Notes under the pieces: model-generated
The model's input: the letters and a program-made list of their open reading frames with translations, nothing else
What the model was told of the DNA's origin: nothing
Databases searched by the model: none
Translations under genes and position numbers: made by a program
Part shown: one piece after another, positions 7,965 to 17,614 of the stretch
How the letters are laid out: each line of letters begins with the position of its first letter
Numbering within the stretch: the stretch's first letter is position 1
Source of the DNA: Alkalimonas delamerensis
GTDB taxonomy: Bacteria; Pseudomonadota; Gammaproteobacteria; Enterobacterales; Alteromonadaceae
Assembly (NCBI RefSeq): GCF_030717955.1
Contig: NZ_JAUZVY010000006.1
Location: forward strand, 1 to 64,000
Reading direction: 5' to 3'
DNA length: 64,000 nt

Positions 7965-10245
7965 CAGTTTTTCCTTTCTTGTCAAAACGCAACAACAGTG
8001 CTGGCAGCACCAATAAATCGATAACCAGTGCCAGCAGGATAATTAACCCGGTCAGCAAGCCCATGTCCGAGTTAAGACGGAAACCAGACATCGTCAGAAC
8101 GGCAAAACCCGCTGCCAACACCACAGTGGTGACGAACAGAGCGCGGCCTACACTGTAAAAAGCATAGCGTACTGCGCCTTCAGTATCCTGTCCTTCACGC
8201 AAACCTCGTTGATACTTGCTTAAGAAATGCACAGTGTCATCCACAATAATGCCCAGGCTAATACTGGCAACCACCGATAAACCAAGGTTAATTTCCCCCG
8301 AGTACAAGGCCCAGATACCAAAACCAACCAACGCAGGCATAATGTTGGGCACCAGGCTAAAGAGCCCAAGTCGCCAGGAGCGCAAACTGATCACCAACAA
8401 GGCTGAAATTAAAATCAAAGCAACGGGTAAGGTTTTAAGCATCGATGCCATATTTCGTTCCCCAATATGGGCAAACATCAAGGGGGTACTGGCCGCAGAG
8501 CTCTGATAATCGGGTAACTGCAGGGCCAGCCAGTCCAATGCTCGTTGCTCAAAGCCTGTTAACTCCTTACTTCCTAAACTTTGCAAGGTGGCCGTTACCC
8601 GGGTCGCACTTTTATCCAGATTCAGTTGATTGTTAAGATCCAGCCCAAATGGCAACGACATTTCATACATCAACAAATACTGAGCAGCCAAATCTTGCTG
8701 TTCAGGCAAGCGGTAATAGTCCGGATTATCCTGATGCATGTTCTTGTTTAACCGCTTAAATACATGAGTGATGCTGGCAACGTGCGTGACCTCGGGTTGC
8801 AGCTCAAGCCAATCGACAAAACGAGCCACATCAGCCAGGAACGCAGGGTTGTTGACACCACTGGTGGTTCCGCTGTCAATGGCAAAATCCAGATTGGCCG
8901 TGCCGGTCAGGTTGTCTTCAATAAAATCCAATGATTGCCTAAACTCGGTACGCTTGTCGAAGTACTTCACCGCCACATCATTCACTTGATTGGTGGCTGC
9001 AAAAGCAGCCAACACCAGCATCAGCAAGAGCCCAACTGGCAGTATAGTGCGGTGTTGCGCCACCACAAAGTCGGCCAGTTTCTCAATGCCATTGGCGGTA
9101 TGACTGACCGGAACAACTTTGGCTGGCAATAAGCGCAGCAAGGCAGGCAGCAAGGTCACACTAAACAGGCAGGCCAACATCACACCCAACGCTGTCATAT
9201 TGCCAAGATCGCGCAAAATTGGGACTTCGGAAAAATTCAGCGTTAAGAAGCCGATCGAGGTGGTGATGCTGGTGATAAAGATCGGCATCAGGTTGCGCGT
9301 CATACTGTACTGAATGGCATCATCTTTTGACTTTCCCTGTCTGAGTGCGTACTGCATCGAAGCAATCACATGGACACAATCGGCCACCGCTAAGGTCATC
9401 ACGATGGTTGGCACATTGACAGTGGCGGTACTTAGAAAAATTCCCAGCCAACCGGCAATGCCCAGAGTGCTGAGGATGGTCACCACAATAATGATCACTG
9501 TTGCCATCGCTGCAGCAAAGGAGCGCAACAGCAACAGCAGCATCAAGACGATGACTAGGAACATCAAAGGCACCAGGGTACTGGCATCCTTTTCCGCTTC
9601 ACTGGCAAAAGCATAATTGAGCGGCAGAATACCACCATGATAAAAGCGCACCCCAGGAAAATCAGCTGCAAATTGTGCGCTAAGTTCCAGCACGAACTCG
9701 TAAGCGTCCACCACTTCTTGATTCTGATCGATTTCGGGCAGTTGCACCGTGATATTAATGGCAGCAACCCGCCCATCAGCCGCCACCAAGTTTCGGTACA
9801 GGGCCGGCTCCGACATGGCAACACGGCGAATCGCTACAACTTTCTCTGCACTCAGTTGACCGGGATGCAACAGCAAGTCTTCAACCAACAGGTCATCATC
9901 CAGCGCTTCGGTATGCTGAAAGTTGGTCAGGGAATCCACCCGGCTGGAGTAAGGCGTCTGCCAGGCTTCTTCGGTATAGCGCCATATGAGCTCCAGCATA
10001 TGCTCGGTAAACACATCGCCGTCACTGGGCGCAAGGGCGATCAGAATGTTGTCGGTTTTGTTGAACTCATCCTGCATTTGTTCAAAAGCCAGCATTTGAG
10101 GATTATCGGGTGAGAAAAAAATCCGGTAATCGCCCCGAAAATACAGATTGCTCATGCCGGCAGCCATAATGGCAACCGCTAACAAAGCCAGACAGATGGT
10201 CTTTAAGGGGTGATGCAGCGCACTATTCAGCCAGAGTTGCTGCAT
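7933..10245 (-). CDS. RND/MMPL-family hydrophobic exporter
   Basis: 770 residues with the duplicated RND layout: one N-terminal membrane helix, a large periplasmic loop (about 35-225), five helices (about 228-400), a second helix and loop (about 420-620), and five more helices to the end. It belongs to the HAE2/HAE3-MMPL branch (COG1033-like), whose members move lipids, hopanoids or other hydrophobic compounds. Conserved acidic residues in the membrane (VADCVHVIAS in the first half, IIVDDTVHFLSK in the second) fit the proton-relay positions. GGAGG lies 6 bases before the ATG. First gene of the exporter operon. Confidence 0.92.
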   Translation of the reverse strand: MQQLWLNSALHHPLKTICLALLAVAIMAAGMSNLYFRGDYRIFFSPDNPQMLAFEQMQDEFNKTDNILIALAPSDGDVFTEHMLELIWRYTEEAWQTPYSSRVDSLTNFQHTEALDDDLLVEDLLLHPGQLSAEKVVAIRRVAMSEPALYRNLVAADGRVAAINITVQLPEIDQNQEVVDAYEFVLELSAQFAADFPGVRFYHGGILPLNYAFASEAEKDASTLVPLMFLVIVLMLLLLLRSFAAAMATVIIIVVTILSTLGIAGWLGIFLSTATVNVPTIVMTLAVADCVHVIASMQYALRQGKSKDDAIQYSMTRNLMPIFITSITTSIGFLTLNFSEVPILRDLGNMTALGVMLACLFSVTLLPALLRLLPAKVVPVSHTANGIEKLADFVVAQHRTILPVGLLLMLVLAAFAATNQVNDVAVKYFDKRTEFRQSLDFIEDNLTGTANLDFAIDSGTTSGVNNPAFLADVARFVDWLELQPEVTHVASITHVFKRLNKNMHQDNPDYYRLPEQQDLAAQYLLMYEMSLPFGLDLNNQLNLDKSATRVTATLQSLGSKELTGFEQRALDWLALQLPDYQSSAASTPLMFAHIGERNMASMLKTLPVALILISALLVISLRSWRLGLFSLVPNIMPALVGFGIWALYSGEINLGLSVVASISLGIIVDDTVHFLSKYQRGLREGQDTEGAVRYAFYSVGRALFVTTVVLAAGFAVLTMSGFRLNSDMGLLTGLIILLALVIDLLVLPALLLRFDKKGKTDETIPAHNAT

Positions 10246-10485
10246 AAAAAGCCTCCATAACGAGCGTTGCTGTATTCATTCAAACAAGACCTCACCACGG
10301 GAGTTTTCAACAAAACCTAATATCAGCAAGGCTTTAGTCTAGCCTAAACCGAAAGGAATGCCTGCCTCATCGACAACCACAAAGCAGAAAAAACCAAAAA
10401 ATAATCAATTTATTTGCATTTTTAAAACCACATGATCAATACTGTTCAAGATGTGATTTCATTCGTCGGTAATTGTGGAGACAGG

Positions 10486-11991
10486 ATGTCATTAGCCATT
10501 GTTTTTAGCAGGGCGCGCCATGGATTGGCCGCCCCCCTTGTTACCGTCGAAGTGCATATTGCCAATGGCTTACCAGCCTTTCATTTGGTTGGCTTACCCG
10601 AAGCCTCGGTCAAAGAGTCCAGAGACAGGGTCCGCAGTGCCCTGATCAACAGTGGTTTCGCCTTCCCGGATCGAAAAATTACCGTAAACCTGGCCCCGGC
10701 TGATCTGCCTAAAGAGGGCGGCCGCTTCGATTTACCCATTGCTCTGGGCATTATTGTTGCCAGCGGCCAACTGGCAGAGCAGCACATTCAGGGCTATGAA
10801 TTTGTCGGTGAGCTGGCCTTATCCGGTGACATTCGCCCCATTGTGGGCGAGATTCCGGTGGCCATGGCTTGCCGCGATGCCGGTCGTTCCAGCCTGATGC
10901 CTATGCCCAATGCCGAGCAAGCTCAGCAAGTACCCAAAGCACGGGTACTGGGCGCGACGCACTTGCTGCAAGTGCATAGTTTTTTGCAAGGCGCTCAGGC
11001 CTTGCCGGCTATTCCGGCTTTGCAGCAACACATTAAAGCACCAGTCCCAGACCTGTCCGAGGTGAAAGGCCAGACTGCGGCCAAACGAGCGTTGGAAATC
11101 GCCGCAGCTGGCGAGCACAACCTATTGATGTTGGGGCCAGCGGGTACCGGAAAATCGATGTTAGCGCAGCGGTTGCCGGGCATTTTACCGGACCTGACCG
11201 AAGAGGAAGCCCTGCAAACCGCCGCCTTGTATTCGATTGCCGGCATGCCCCGCTCAATGCAGGACTGGCAAGAGCGCCCTTTTCGTCAGCCGCATCACAC
11301 CAGCTCAGCGGTCGCTTTGGTCGGTGGCGGCCCAGTGCCCAGACCCGGTGAGATTTCATTGGCGCACCATGGGGTGTTATTCCTGGATGAGCTGCCCGAG
11401 TTCCCACGAAAAGTATTGGATGTTCTGCGAGAGCCATTGGAAACCGGTTGGATCCACATATCAAGAGCAGCACGCCAGGCCGAGTTTCCAGCGCAGTTTC
11501 AATTGATTGCCGCCCTAAACCCCAGCCCGACCGGCCATCACGACGACGGCCGCGCCAGCCCGGAGCAGGTGATGCGCTATTTAAACCGGATTTCCGGGCC
11601 TTTTCTCGATCGGATTGAGCTGCAAATTGATGTGCCGCTGCTGCCAAAGGGGTTGCTAAGCCAGCACGACGCCAGCAGTGAAACCAGCGCCGACGTCCGT
11701 CAGCGGGTAGTGGCAGCAAGGACCATTCAACTAAGGCGACAAGGCAAAGCCAATGCCCGACTAACAGCGGCAGAGATCAATCAGCATTGCCCGCTCAGCG
11801 CGCAGGATGCTTCTTTTTTGGAAGACACCATTCACCATTTAAAGCTGTCTGCCCGCAGCTACCACAAGCTGATCAAAGTCGCGCGCACCATTGCCGACTT
11901 ACAGCAACTGCCAGCGATCCGCAAAGAGCATCTGATGGAAGCGCTCAGCTACCGCGCACTCGAGCGGCTGCTGAGCTATCTGAAGAATTAA
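10486..11991 (+). CDS. comM: ComM/YifB-family AAA+ helicase (Mg-chelatase-like)
   Basis: About 501 residues. An N-terminal ChlI-like domain (motif HLVGLPEASVKESRDRVR) is followed by the AAA+ core with Walker A GPAGTGKSML and Walker B VLFLDELPE, and a C-terminal Mg-chelatase lid domain. ComM is a hexameric helicase that extends branch migration during natural transformation in Vibrio and Acinetobacter. The start is ATG at 10486 with GGAG about 6 bases upstream (MSLAIVFSRA is the family N-terminus); the upstream extension to 10432 is rejected. Its stop codon overlaps the stop of convergent pyrC. Confidence 0.93.
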   Translation: MSLAIVFSRARHGLAAPLVTVEVHIANGLPAFHLVGLPEASVKESRDRVRSALINSGFAFPDRKITVNLAPADLPKEGGRFDLPIALGIIVASGQLAEQHIQGYEFVGELALSGDIRPIVGEIPVAMACRDAGRSSLMPMPNAEQAQQVPKARVLGATHLLQVHSFLQGAQALPAIPALQQHIKAPVPDLSEVKGQTAAKRALEIAAAGEHNLLMLGPAGTGKSMLAQRLPGILPDLTEEEALQTAALYSIAGMPRSMQDWQERPFRQPHHTSSAVALVGGGPVPRPGEISLAHHGVLFLDELPEFPRKVLDVLREPLETGWIHISRAARQAEFPAQFQLIAALNPSPTGHHDDGRASPEQVMRYLNRISGPFLDRIELQIDVPLLPKGLLSQHDASSETSADVRQRVVAARTIQLRRQGKANARLTAAEINQHCPLSAQDASFLEDTIHHLKLSARSYHKLIKVARTIADLQQLPAIRKEHLMEALSYRALERLLSYLKN

Positions 11992-13019
11992 AGCTGTTTC
12001 CACTTCAATGGCAGGCCAGCATGAAATGGCACTATGGTGTCGCCATCTGTAAGTGCCAGCTCATCCGGTACCACCCAGTCCTGTCGTTGCAGCACGATCT
12101 GCCCGCTGTTGCGCGGCAGCCCATAGAAGTCCGGCCCATAATGGCTGGCAAAACCTTCCAGTTTATCCAGACAGCCTAAATCGTCGAAGACTTCAGCATA
12201 GAGCTCAATGGCACAAGGTGCGCTGTAACAACCGGCGCAGCCACAGCTGGACTCTTTGCGATGTTTCACATGGGGTGCCGAGTCTGTCCCGAGGAAAAAC
12301 TTTGGCGAGCCCGATGCCACAGCGGCCCGCAGTGCCTGCTGATGGGTGCTGCGTTTTAGCACCGGCAAACAATAATTGTGTGGCCGAATGCCCCCCACCA
12401 GCAAGTCGTTGCGGTTCAGCATCAGGTGCTGTGGCGTGATGGTGGCTGCCACATTGGCCGAAGCCTGCTGCACAAAATGAGCAGCATCGGCCGTGGTGAT
12501 GTGTTCAAACACAACTTTGAGCTCCGGCAAACGCGCTACGATGTGTTGCAGATAGCGATCAATAAACACCTTTTCCCGGTCAAAAATATCAATATCGGCG
12601 TTGGTAACTTCGCCGTGCACCAGCAGCAGCATGCCTTCTTTGGCCATGGCTTCAAACACCGGGTACAGGCTGTCCAGCGCACTGACGGCATCGCTGGAGT
12701 TGGTGGTAGCGCCCGCCGGATAAAGCTTGGCGGCAATGACACCCGCCGCTTTGGCGGCAGCAATGTCCTGCGCGGTGGTTTTATCGGTCAGAAATAGCGT
12801 CATCAAGGGCTCAAAGTTGCTGCCGGCAGGGCGTGCCGCCAGAATCCGTTCACGGTAGGCAACAGCCAGTTCGGCCGTGGTCACCGGTGGCACCAGGTTG
12901 GGCATGACAATAGCGCGCTGAAAAGTACGGGCCGTCGCCGGCACGGTATCCTGCAACAAATCACCGTCACGAAAATGCAGGTGCCAGTCATCCGGGGTTT
13001 GAAGGGTCAGTTGATGCAT
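11988..13019 (-). CDS. pyrC: Dihydroorotase PyrC
   Basis: 343 residues, the usual length for the type II (E. coli-like) enzyme of pyrimidine synthesis, which cyclises N-carbamoyl-aspartate to dihydroorotate. The zinc-binding HLHFRDG motif is near the N-terminus, AAKLYPAGATTNS carries the lysine that is carboxylated, and LGTDSAPH supplies the later metal/catalytic aspartate. Monocistronic; it converges with comM with overlapping stop codons (11988-11991). Confidence 0.97.
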   Translation of the reverse strand: MHQLTLQTPDDWHLHFRDGDLLQDTVPATARTFQRAIVMPNLVPPVTTAELAVAYRERILAARPAGSNFEPLMTLFLTDKTTAQDIAAAKAAGVIAAKLYPAGATTNSSDAVSALDSLYPVFEAMAKEGMLLLVHGEVTNADIDIFDREKVFIDRYLQHIVARLPELKVVFEHITTADAAHFVQQASANVAATITPQHLMLNRNDLLVGGIRPHNYCLPVLKRSTHQQALRAAVASGSPKFFLGTDSAPHVKHRKESSCGCAGCYSAPCAIELYAEVFDDLGCLDKLEGFASHYGPDFYGLPRNSGQIVLQRQDWVVPDELALTDGDTIVPFHAGLPLKWKQL

Positions 13020-13167
13020 AAGAAAAGTCCTGTTGCCAGCCTGATTGCTTTTGCAGCTAGTATACCCAAATTACGACCCGGCAGCGATATTAGAAGGAAC
13101 TTGCGAAAACTAACGGGCTGTTGGATAGTTAGTTCATGCAATCCCAGTCGCCAACAGGGCAGCGCCA

Positions 13168-15000
13168 GTGGAATTTCAACAAGGACTGATTTTCGCCATT
13201 CTTGCCATAACGGTTGCCCTTTTTCTATCGGGGCGCTGGCGGCATGACATGATAGCACTGGCCAGTTTGCTGGCCTGTGTGCTGGTGGGCCTGGTCCCCA
13301 CCGATCAGGCCTTTAGTGGCTTTGGTCACCCGGCGGTGATCACCGTCGCCTGTGTGCTGGTGCTTAGTCAGGCGCTGCAGGCCACCGGTGCGGTCGACGT
13401 TTTGGCAATGAAAGTCTTACCCAAACAAGCCGGCCCCACTGTGACCATTAGCGCTCTGACCGCGCTGGCTGCCATTTTGTCGGCTTTTATGAACAATGTG
13501 GGAGCTCTGGCGCTGCTGATGCCGATTGCCATTCAGGTCGCCGCCCGCATTCAACTTGCCCCAGGTCAGGTGCTGATGCCACTCGCTTTTGGCTCCATTT
13601 TAGGCGGCATGACCACCTTAATCGGTACCCCTCCTAACTTGATCGTCTCCGGTTTTCGGGCTGAAACTGCCGAGCGTGGTTTTGCCATGTTTGATTACAG
13701 CCCTGTTGGCGTGCTGGTGGCTCTGGTCGGGGTTGCTTTTGTCGCGCTGATTGGCTGGCGGCTGGTACCGGCTCGCAGCAGGGCGGATGCCAGCAGTTTT
13801 GATACCGGCAAGTACTTGACCGAAGTTCGGATCACCTCGGACAGCAAACTGGTCAATATGCCACTACGGGACTTCGAAAAAAAGCTGGAAGAGCTAGATG
13901 CGCAAGTGGTCGGCATTGTCCGCAATAATTACCGCGCCCCCTCACCGCCGGGCTATTACCGTCTGGTCGACCAGGATGTGCTGATCATTGAAGCCGACCC
14001 TGAAAGCCTGGGTGCTTTGCTGTCCAATCTAGGCCTGTCGCTGGAGGAGAGCCCGGCCAATCAAAAAGACAAAGAAGTGTCCAGCGGACAGCACGAAGCA
14101 GAGACCAGCAAAGATAAAGAAAAAACCAAGGTCGATAGCGATTCAGAGCTGCATTTGCAAGAGTTGGCTATCTTGCCCAACTCGGATCTGATTGGTCGTA
14201 CGGCCGTGACCCTCAACCTGCGCAAACGCTTTAACATTCACTTGCTGGCCTTGTCCCGGCAAGGCCAGCGCTCTTACAAACGCGTGCGACGGACCAGCTT
14301 GCAGGCCGGCGATGTGATTTTGATGCAAGGGCAGCAAGAAGCGCTGGCGGTCTTTGCCACCGACTTTGGCTGTGTGCCGCTGGCAGAGCGGCAAATTCGG
14401 GTCCCTGAGAAGCGCAACACCCTGCTCGCCAGTTTCATTATGCTGGGAGCCATTTCAGGGGCAGCTTTTGGCTTGCTGCCGGCGGCCATTTCGTTCGCCG
14501 CTGGCATGCTGGCCATTATGGCACTCAAAGTGATGCCTCTACGCAAAGTCTACAGCGCCATCGACTGGCCTGTGATCGTGCTGCTGGCCTGCCTGATCCC
14601 GGTGGCCGGCGCCATGGCCACCACTGGCGCTGCTGACATGCTGGCCCATACCATGCTGTATTATCTGGCTGGCGATCATGCCATTTTGGCACTGGTACTG
14701 ATTTTGGTACTGACCATGACCTTATCCGATTTTATGAACAATGCTGCCACTGCTGCGATGATGTGTCCCATTGCCATCAGTGTGGCGGAGCAACTGTCGG
14801 TGCGGGCCGATCCCTTTCTGATGGCCGTCGCCATTGGCGCATCCTGCGCCTTCTTAACGCCCATTGGTCACCAGAACAACACCCTGATTTTAGGGCCAGG
14901 CGGTTTTCGCTTTGGTGATTATTGGCGGCTGGGTTTACCGATGGAGCTGGTGGTCATTGCCGTGGCCATCCCCGCCTTATTGCTGTTTTGGCCGTTATAA
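13168..15000 (+). CDS. SLC13/DASS-type transporter with central TrkA-C domains
   Basis: 610 residues. Two homologous membrane halves carry the inverted-repeat signatures SAFMNNVGALALLMPIAI and SDFMNNAATAAMMCPIAI, and the substrate-site loops GTPPNLIVSG and GHQNNTLILGPGG. Two RCK-C/TrkA-C-like domains sit between them (about residues 210-290 and 330-410), separated by a very charged K/E/D/S linker. Members move dicarboxylates, sulfate or other anions with Na+; the substrate cannot be read here. Start is GTG at 13168 with CAGGG 8 bases upstream. It is divergent from pyrC and 38 bases before the DUF3334 gene, so the two could be co-transcribed. Confidence 0.88.
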   Translation: MEFQQGLIFAILAITVALFLSGRWRHDMIALASLLACVLVGLVPTDQAFSGFGHPAVITVACVLVLSQALQATGAVDVLAMKVLPKQAGPTVTISALTALAAILSAFMNNVGALALLMPIAIQVAARIQLAPGQVLMPLAFGSILGGMTTLIGTPPNLIVSGFRAETAERGFAMFDYSPVGVLVALVGVAFVALIGWRLVPARSRADASSFDTGKYLTEVRITSDSKLVNMPLRDFEKKLEELDAQVVGIVRNNYRAPSPPGYYRLVDQDVLIIEADPESLGALLSNLGLSLEESPANQKDKEVSSGQHEAETSKDKEKTKVDSDSELHLQELAILPNSDLIGRTAVTLNLRKRFNIHLLALSRQGQRSYKRVRRTSLQAGDVILMQGQQEALAVFATDFGCVPLAERQIRVPEKRNTLLASFIMLGAISGAAFGLLPAAISFAAGMLAIMALKVMPLRKVYSAIDWPVIVLLACLIPVAGAMATTGAADMLAHTMLYYLAGDHAILALVLILVLTMTLSDFMNNAATAAMMCPIAISVAEQLSVRADPFLMAVAIGASCAFLTPIGHQNNTLILGPGGFRFGDYWRLGLPMELVVIAVAIPALLLFWPL

Positions 15001-15038
15001 CAGATACTGATGGGATAGATGCAGTGACAGGACTCCCC

Positions 15039-15713
15039 ATGAAAAAAAGTAAAACCGTAGCCACCGAAGATATTCTACTCACCTTGTGCCAATCGCTTAC
15101 CGAGGTACTGGCTGCCGCTGGCAATCGTGAAGTCAATTATTCACCCATGGTGCAGAAGATCCAAAAAACCTGCCTGCGGCCCGATCTCGGCTGTTTTGTG
15201 CTGTTTGATGGTGGCTTTTCCGGCTTGGTGGTGATTAACTTTACCGCCCCGGCAGCGATGGAAATCTACCGCAAGTACATGATGAGCATGGGCATGCCCG
15301 AGTCCGAGCTGGCACAATTTCATACCTCGGACGAGGTCGGCAATGTGATGGGCGAGCTGATGAATCAGATTGTCGGTGACTTTACCAACAAGGTACGACT
15401 GGACCTGCAAACCTCCATCAATCAAAGCCAGCCCAAAATGATGGCGATCAACAAGCAGGTACAAATTCTGATCAATACGCAGTTGGATCAGCCTCAAGCC
15501 AGACGAGTGACCTTCAGTACGCCAGAGCACAATATTTTTTATCTGGAACTGGCGATGGATAAAACCGAGTTCATTCAGCTGCATGAATTTGAAAAGGCTG
15601 CCAAAGAAAACCCGGATGACATTCTGGAGAACGCCAAACAGGGTGGCTATGAAGTGGCCGATGAAGTCAGCCCGGATGTTGACGATGATTTTCTGCGTGA
15701 TTTAGGCCTGTAG
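15039..15713 (+). CDS. DUF3334 protein with CheC/CheX-like phosphatase signature
   Basis: 224 residues from the ATG at 15039 (AGGAC upstream); a longer frame into the transporter gene is rejected. I recognise it as DUF3334. A CheC/CheX/FliY-style signature is visible: Glu106-x2-Asn109-x22-Pro132, with Asn102 where the published consensus has Asp/Ser. In CheX the Glu and Asn dephosphorylate CheY-P. No chemotaxis gene is nearby, and the product has no signal peptide or membrane segment, so it is cytoplasmic. The C-terminus is acidic. It overlaps the convergent rstB-like gene by 12 bases. Confidence 0.82.
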   Translation: MKKSKTVATEDILLTLCQSLTEVLAAAGNREVNYSPMVQKIQKTCLRPDLGCFVLFDGGFSGLVVINFTAPAAMEIYRKYMMSMGMPESELAQFHTSDEVGNVMGELMNQIVGDFTNKVRLDLQTSINQSQPKMMAINKQVQILINTQLDQPQARRVTFSTPEHNIFYLELAMDKTEFIQLHEFEKAAKENPDDILENAKQGGYEVADEVSPDVDDDFLRDLGL

Positions 15714-16919
15714 GCTTAAACTAAAACGAGCCCCTCCCAGGGGGCTTTTTGCAATCAACAGCCGCCCCTGATGCCACTCCATAATACGGCTGACAATGGC
15801 CAATCCCAGCCCAAAGCCGCCAGTTCCGTCCCGCCGAGTCCCTTCCAGGCGTTGAAACGGCTTGGTGATCTGCGTATAGAGTGCCTCTGGCACCCCCGGC
15901 CCATCGTCATCGACATGCAGCAGCCAACCACTGGTGCGGGGTTCGAGCGTGACTTGGATACGACTCCGGGCAAAACCACGGGCATTTTGCAGCAAGTTGA
16001 CAATGGCGCGCTCCAGATAATGACCATCGGCCCGGCAAATACAGACTTCTGGCAGCTGCAACTCAATCGCAGGGCCTGGTAGTACCGCCAACTGCTCCTG
16101 AATGCTATGCAGCAACTCAGCGACATCGACCGGCGTAGGTTCCAGTTGTGGCATGGCCACCTCCAGCCGGGCATAGTCCAGCATTTCATCCACCAGCCGC
16201 TGCAACACCAGCACATCCTGCTGCATCAATCCCCGCTCCTGTTCAGGCAGCTGACTGGCCATTTCCAACGCAAAACTGAGTCGGGCCAGTGGTGTTCTTA
16301 GCTCATGGGACACCGCATGGGTCATTTCTTTTTGCAGCGATAACAATCGCTGGATCTGAGCCTGCATTTGCCGCACGCTCTCGGCAATGGGAGCCACCAT
16401 CGAATACGCTGGCAATTGAATCTGCGTTTCAGTCCCTTGCCCCAGCCGATTCAAATCACGCTGCAATTGCCGGATATCACGGGCCAAAGGCCAAAGCCAA
16501 AGCGCCACCCCCAATCCAAGCAGCACAAAAAAAAGCAGGGTGATCACCAGCCGGGCTGAACCTGGCGTCTCCAACGCAACCGGACCAAACTGCCACAATT
16601 GTTCGTGCTGCTGTGCAAAAAAATACAGGCTGTCGCCATGACCAAAAAAAGGAATCACGGCACCAGCCTGCAATGCGGCCTGCTCATCGACACTGAAAGG
16701 GACACTGTCACGGGCCAGCTGTTCCGCAGGCAATGCCAGCAGCTCAGGCCAGCCTGGATCAGCCTGTTGCCGTAACTGCTCAATTTGCTGTTGCCAGAGC
16801 GCCACCGAAGGCGGCAAGCTTTGCTGTGACCAGCGCTGCCACAGCTGTTCCATGCCCCAGCCCAACGCCAGCAGCAACACCAGCAAAAAAAAATAGAACT
16901 GGATAAAAAGCCGCTGCAT
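15702..16919 (-). CDS. rstB: RstB-like sensor histidine kinase
   Basis: 405 residues: N-terminal membrane helix (LFIQFYFFLLVLLLALG), periplasmic sensor region (about 30-120), second helix (about 123-143), HAMP, HisKA with SHELRTPLARL (phospho-acceptor His about 206), and HATPase with NLLQNARGF, DDGPGVP and GGFGLGLAIV. This is the RstB type that pairs with RstA. The stimulus is unknown. Its ATG overlaps the stop of the response regulator gene (TGATG). It is the last gene of a four-gene operon with mipA and the DUF3019 gene, whose products are exported and may be targets or sensors. Confidence 0.9.
   Translation of the reverse strand: MQRLFIQFYFFLLVLLLALGWGMEQLWQRWSQQSLPPSVALWQQQIEQLRQQADPGWPELLALPAEQLARDSVPFSVDEQAALQAGAVIPFFGHGDSLYFFAQQHEQLWQFGPVALETPGSARLVITLLFFVLLGLGVALWLWPLARDIRQLQRDLNRLGQGTETQIQLPAYSMVAPIAESVRQMQAQIQRLLSLQKEMTHAVSHELRTPLARLSFALEMASQLPEQERGLMQQDVLVLQRLVDEMLDYARLEVAMPQLEPTPVDVAELLHSIQEQLAVLPGPAIELQLPEVCICRADGHYLERAIVNLLQNARGFARSRIQVTLEPRTSGWLLHVDDDGPGVPEALYTQITKPFQRLEGTRRDGTGGFGLGLAIVSRIMEWHQGRLLIAKSPLGGARFSLSLQA
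15729..15750 (+). terminator. Rho-independent terminator inside the convergent gene's 3' end
   Basis: AGCCCC (15729-15734) pairs with GGGGCT (15741-15746), followed by a short T-run. It would end the DUF3334 transcript and lies within the last codons of the opposing histidine kinase gene. Confidence 0.7.
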
Positions 16920-17614
16920 CAGCTGGACCAGGCATCCGCGACAAAGAGATAGCCTTTGCCCCAGACCGTTTTGATGCGAAACGGTGTTTCGGTATTGTCA
17001 TTGAGCTTCTTGCGCAAATGCGACACCCGTACATCGACGGTTCGATCCAGCCCATCGTAGGGCCGACCAATCACTTGCTGATGAATTTCTTCTCGCCGCA
17101 CCGTCTGCCCGGCATGACTGGCCAGCATCCACAGCAGATCAAACTCGTAGCTGGTCAAATCAACCCTAACATCTGCCAGAAATACCTCCCTGGCCCGTCG
17201 CTTGAGCATCAACTGCCCAAACTGCAGCTCATGCTGCTGCTCCGGCTCAGCGCTTTTGTGGCGACGCAACAGTGCATGGATCCTGGCCAGTAACACCCGG
17301 GGTTCAACCGGCTTGACCACATAATCATCGGCACCAAGCTCCAGACCCAGCACCTGATCAATGTCACTTTGCCGCGCCGTCAGCATCAGGATAGGCCCGG
17401 TAAAGAGTGGCCGAATCTGACGACAGACAGCAAAGCCATCCTGACCGGGTAACATCAAATCCAGAATCACCAGATCCGGCTGAAAGTGCTGACAGCGTGC
17501 CAATACTTCCAGACCATTGCCTTCGACCTGTACCTGAAAATCATGCTGTGTCAAGTAACTTTGCACCAGCTCTGCCAACCGGACATCGTCTTCTACCAAC
17601 AGTACTTTACTCAT
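16919..17614 (-). CDS. rstA: RstA-like OmpR-family response regulator
   Basis: 231 residues: receiver domain with acidic pocket VEDD, phospho-acceptor Asp52 in VILDLMLPG, conserved Lys in VVKPVEPR, then an OmpR-type winged helix (about 130-228) with TVDVRVSHLRKKL and the RIKTVWGKGYLF wing. Acts as a transcription factor when phosphorylated by the downstream kinase. Its ATG shares a base with the stop of the DUF3019 gene (TGATG), so expression is coupled. A 19-base palindrome in front of mipA is a plausible, unproven binding site. Confidence 0.92.
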   Translation of the reverse strand: MSKVLLVEDDVRLAELVQSYLTQHDFQVQVEGNGLEVLARCQHFQPDLVILDLMLPGQDGFAVCRQIRPLFTGPILMLTARQSDIDQVLGLELGADDYVVKPVEPRVLLARIHALLRRHKSAEPEQQHELQFGQLMLKRRAREVFLADVRVDLTSYEFDLLWMLASHAGQTVRREEIHQQVIGRPYDGLDRTVDVRVSHLRKKLNDNTETPFRIKTVWGKGYLFVADAWSS

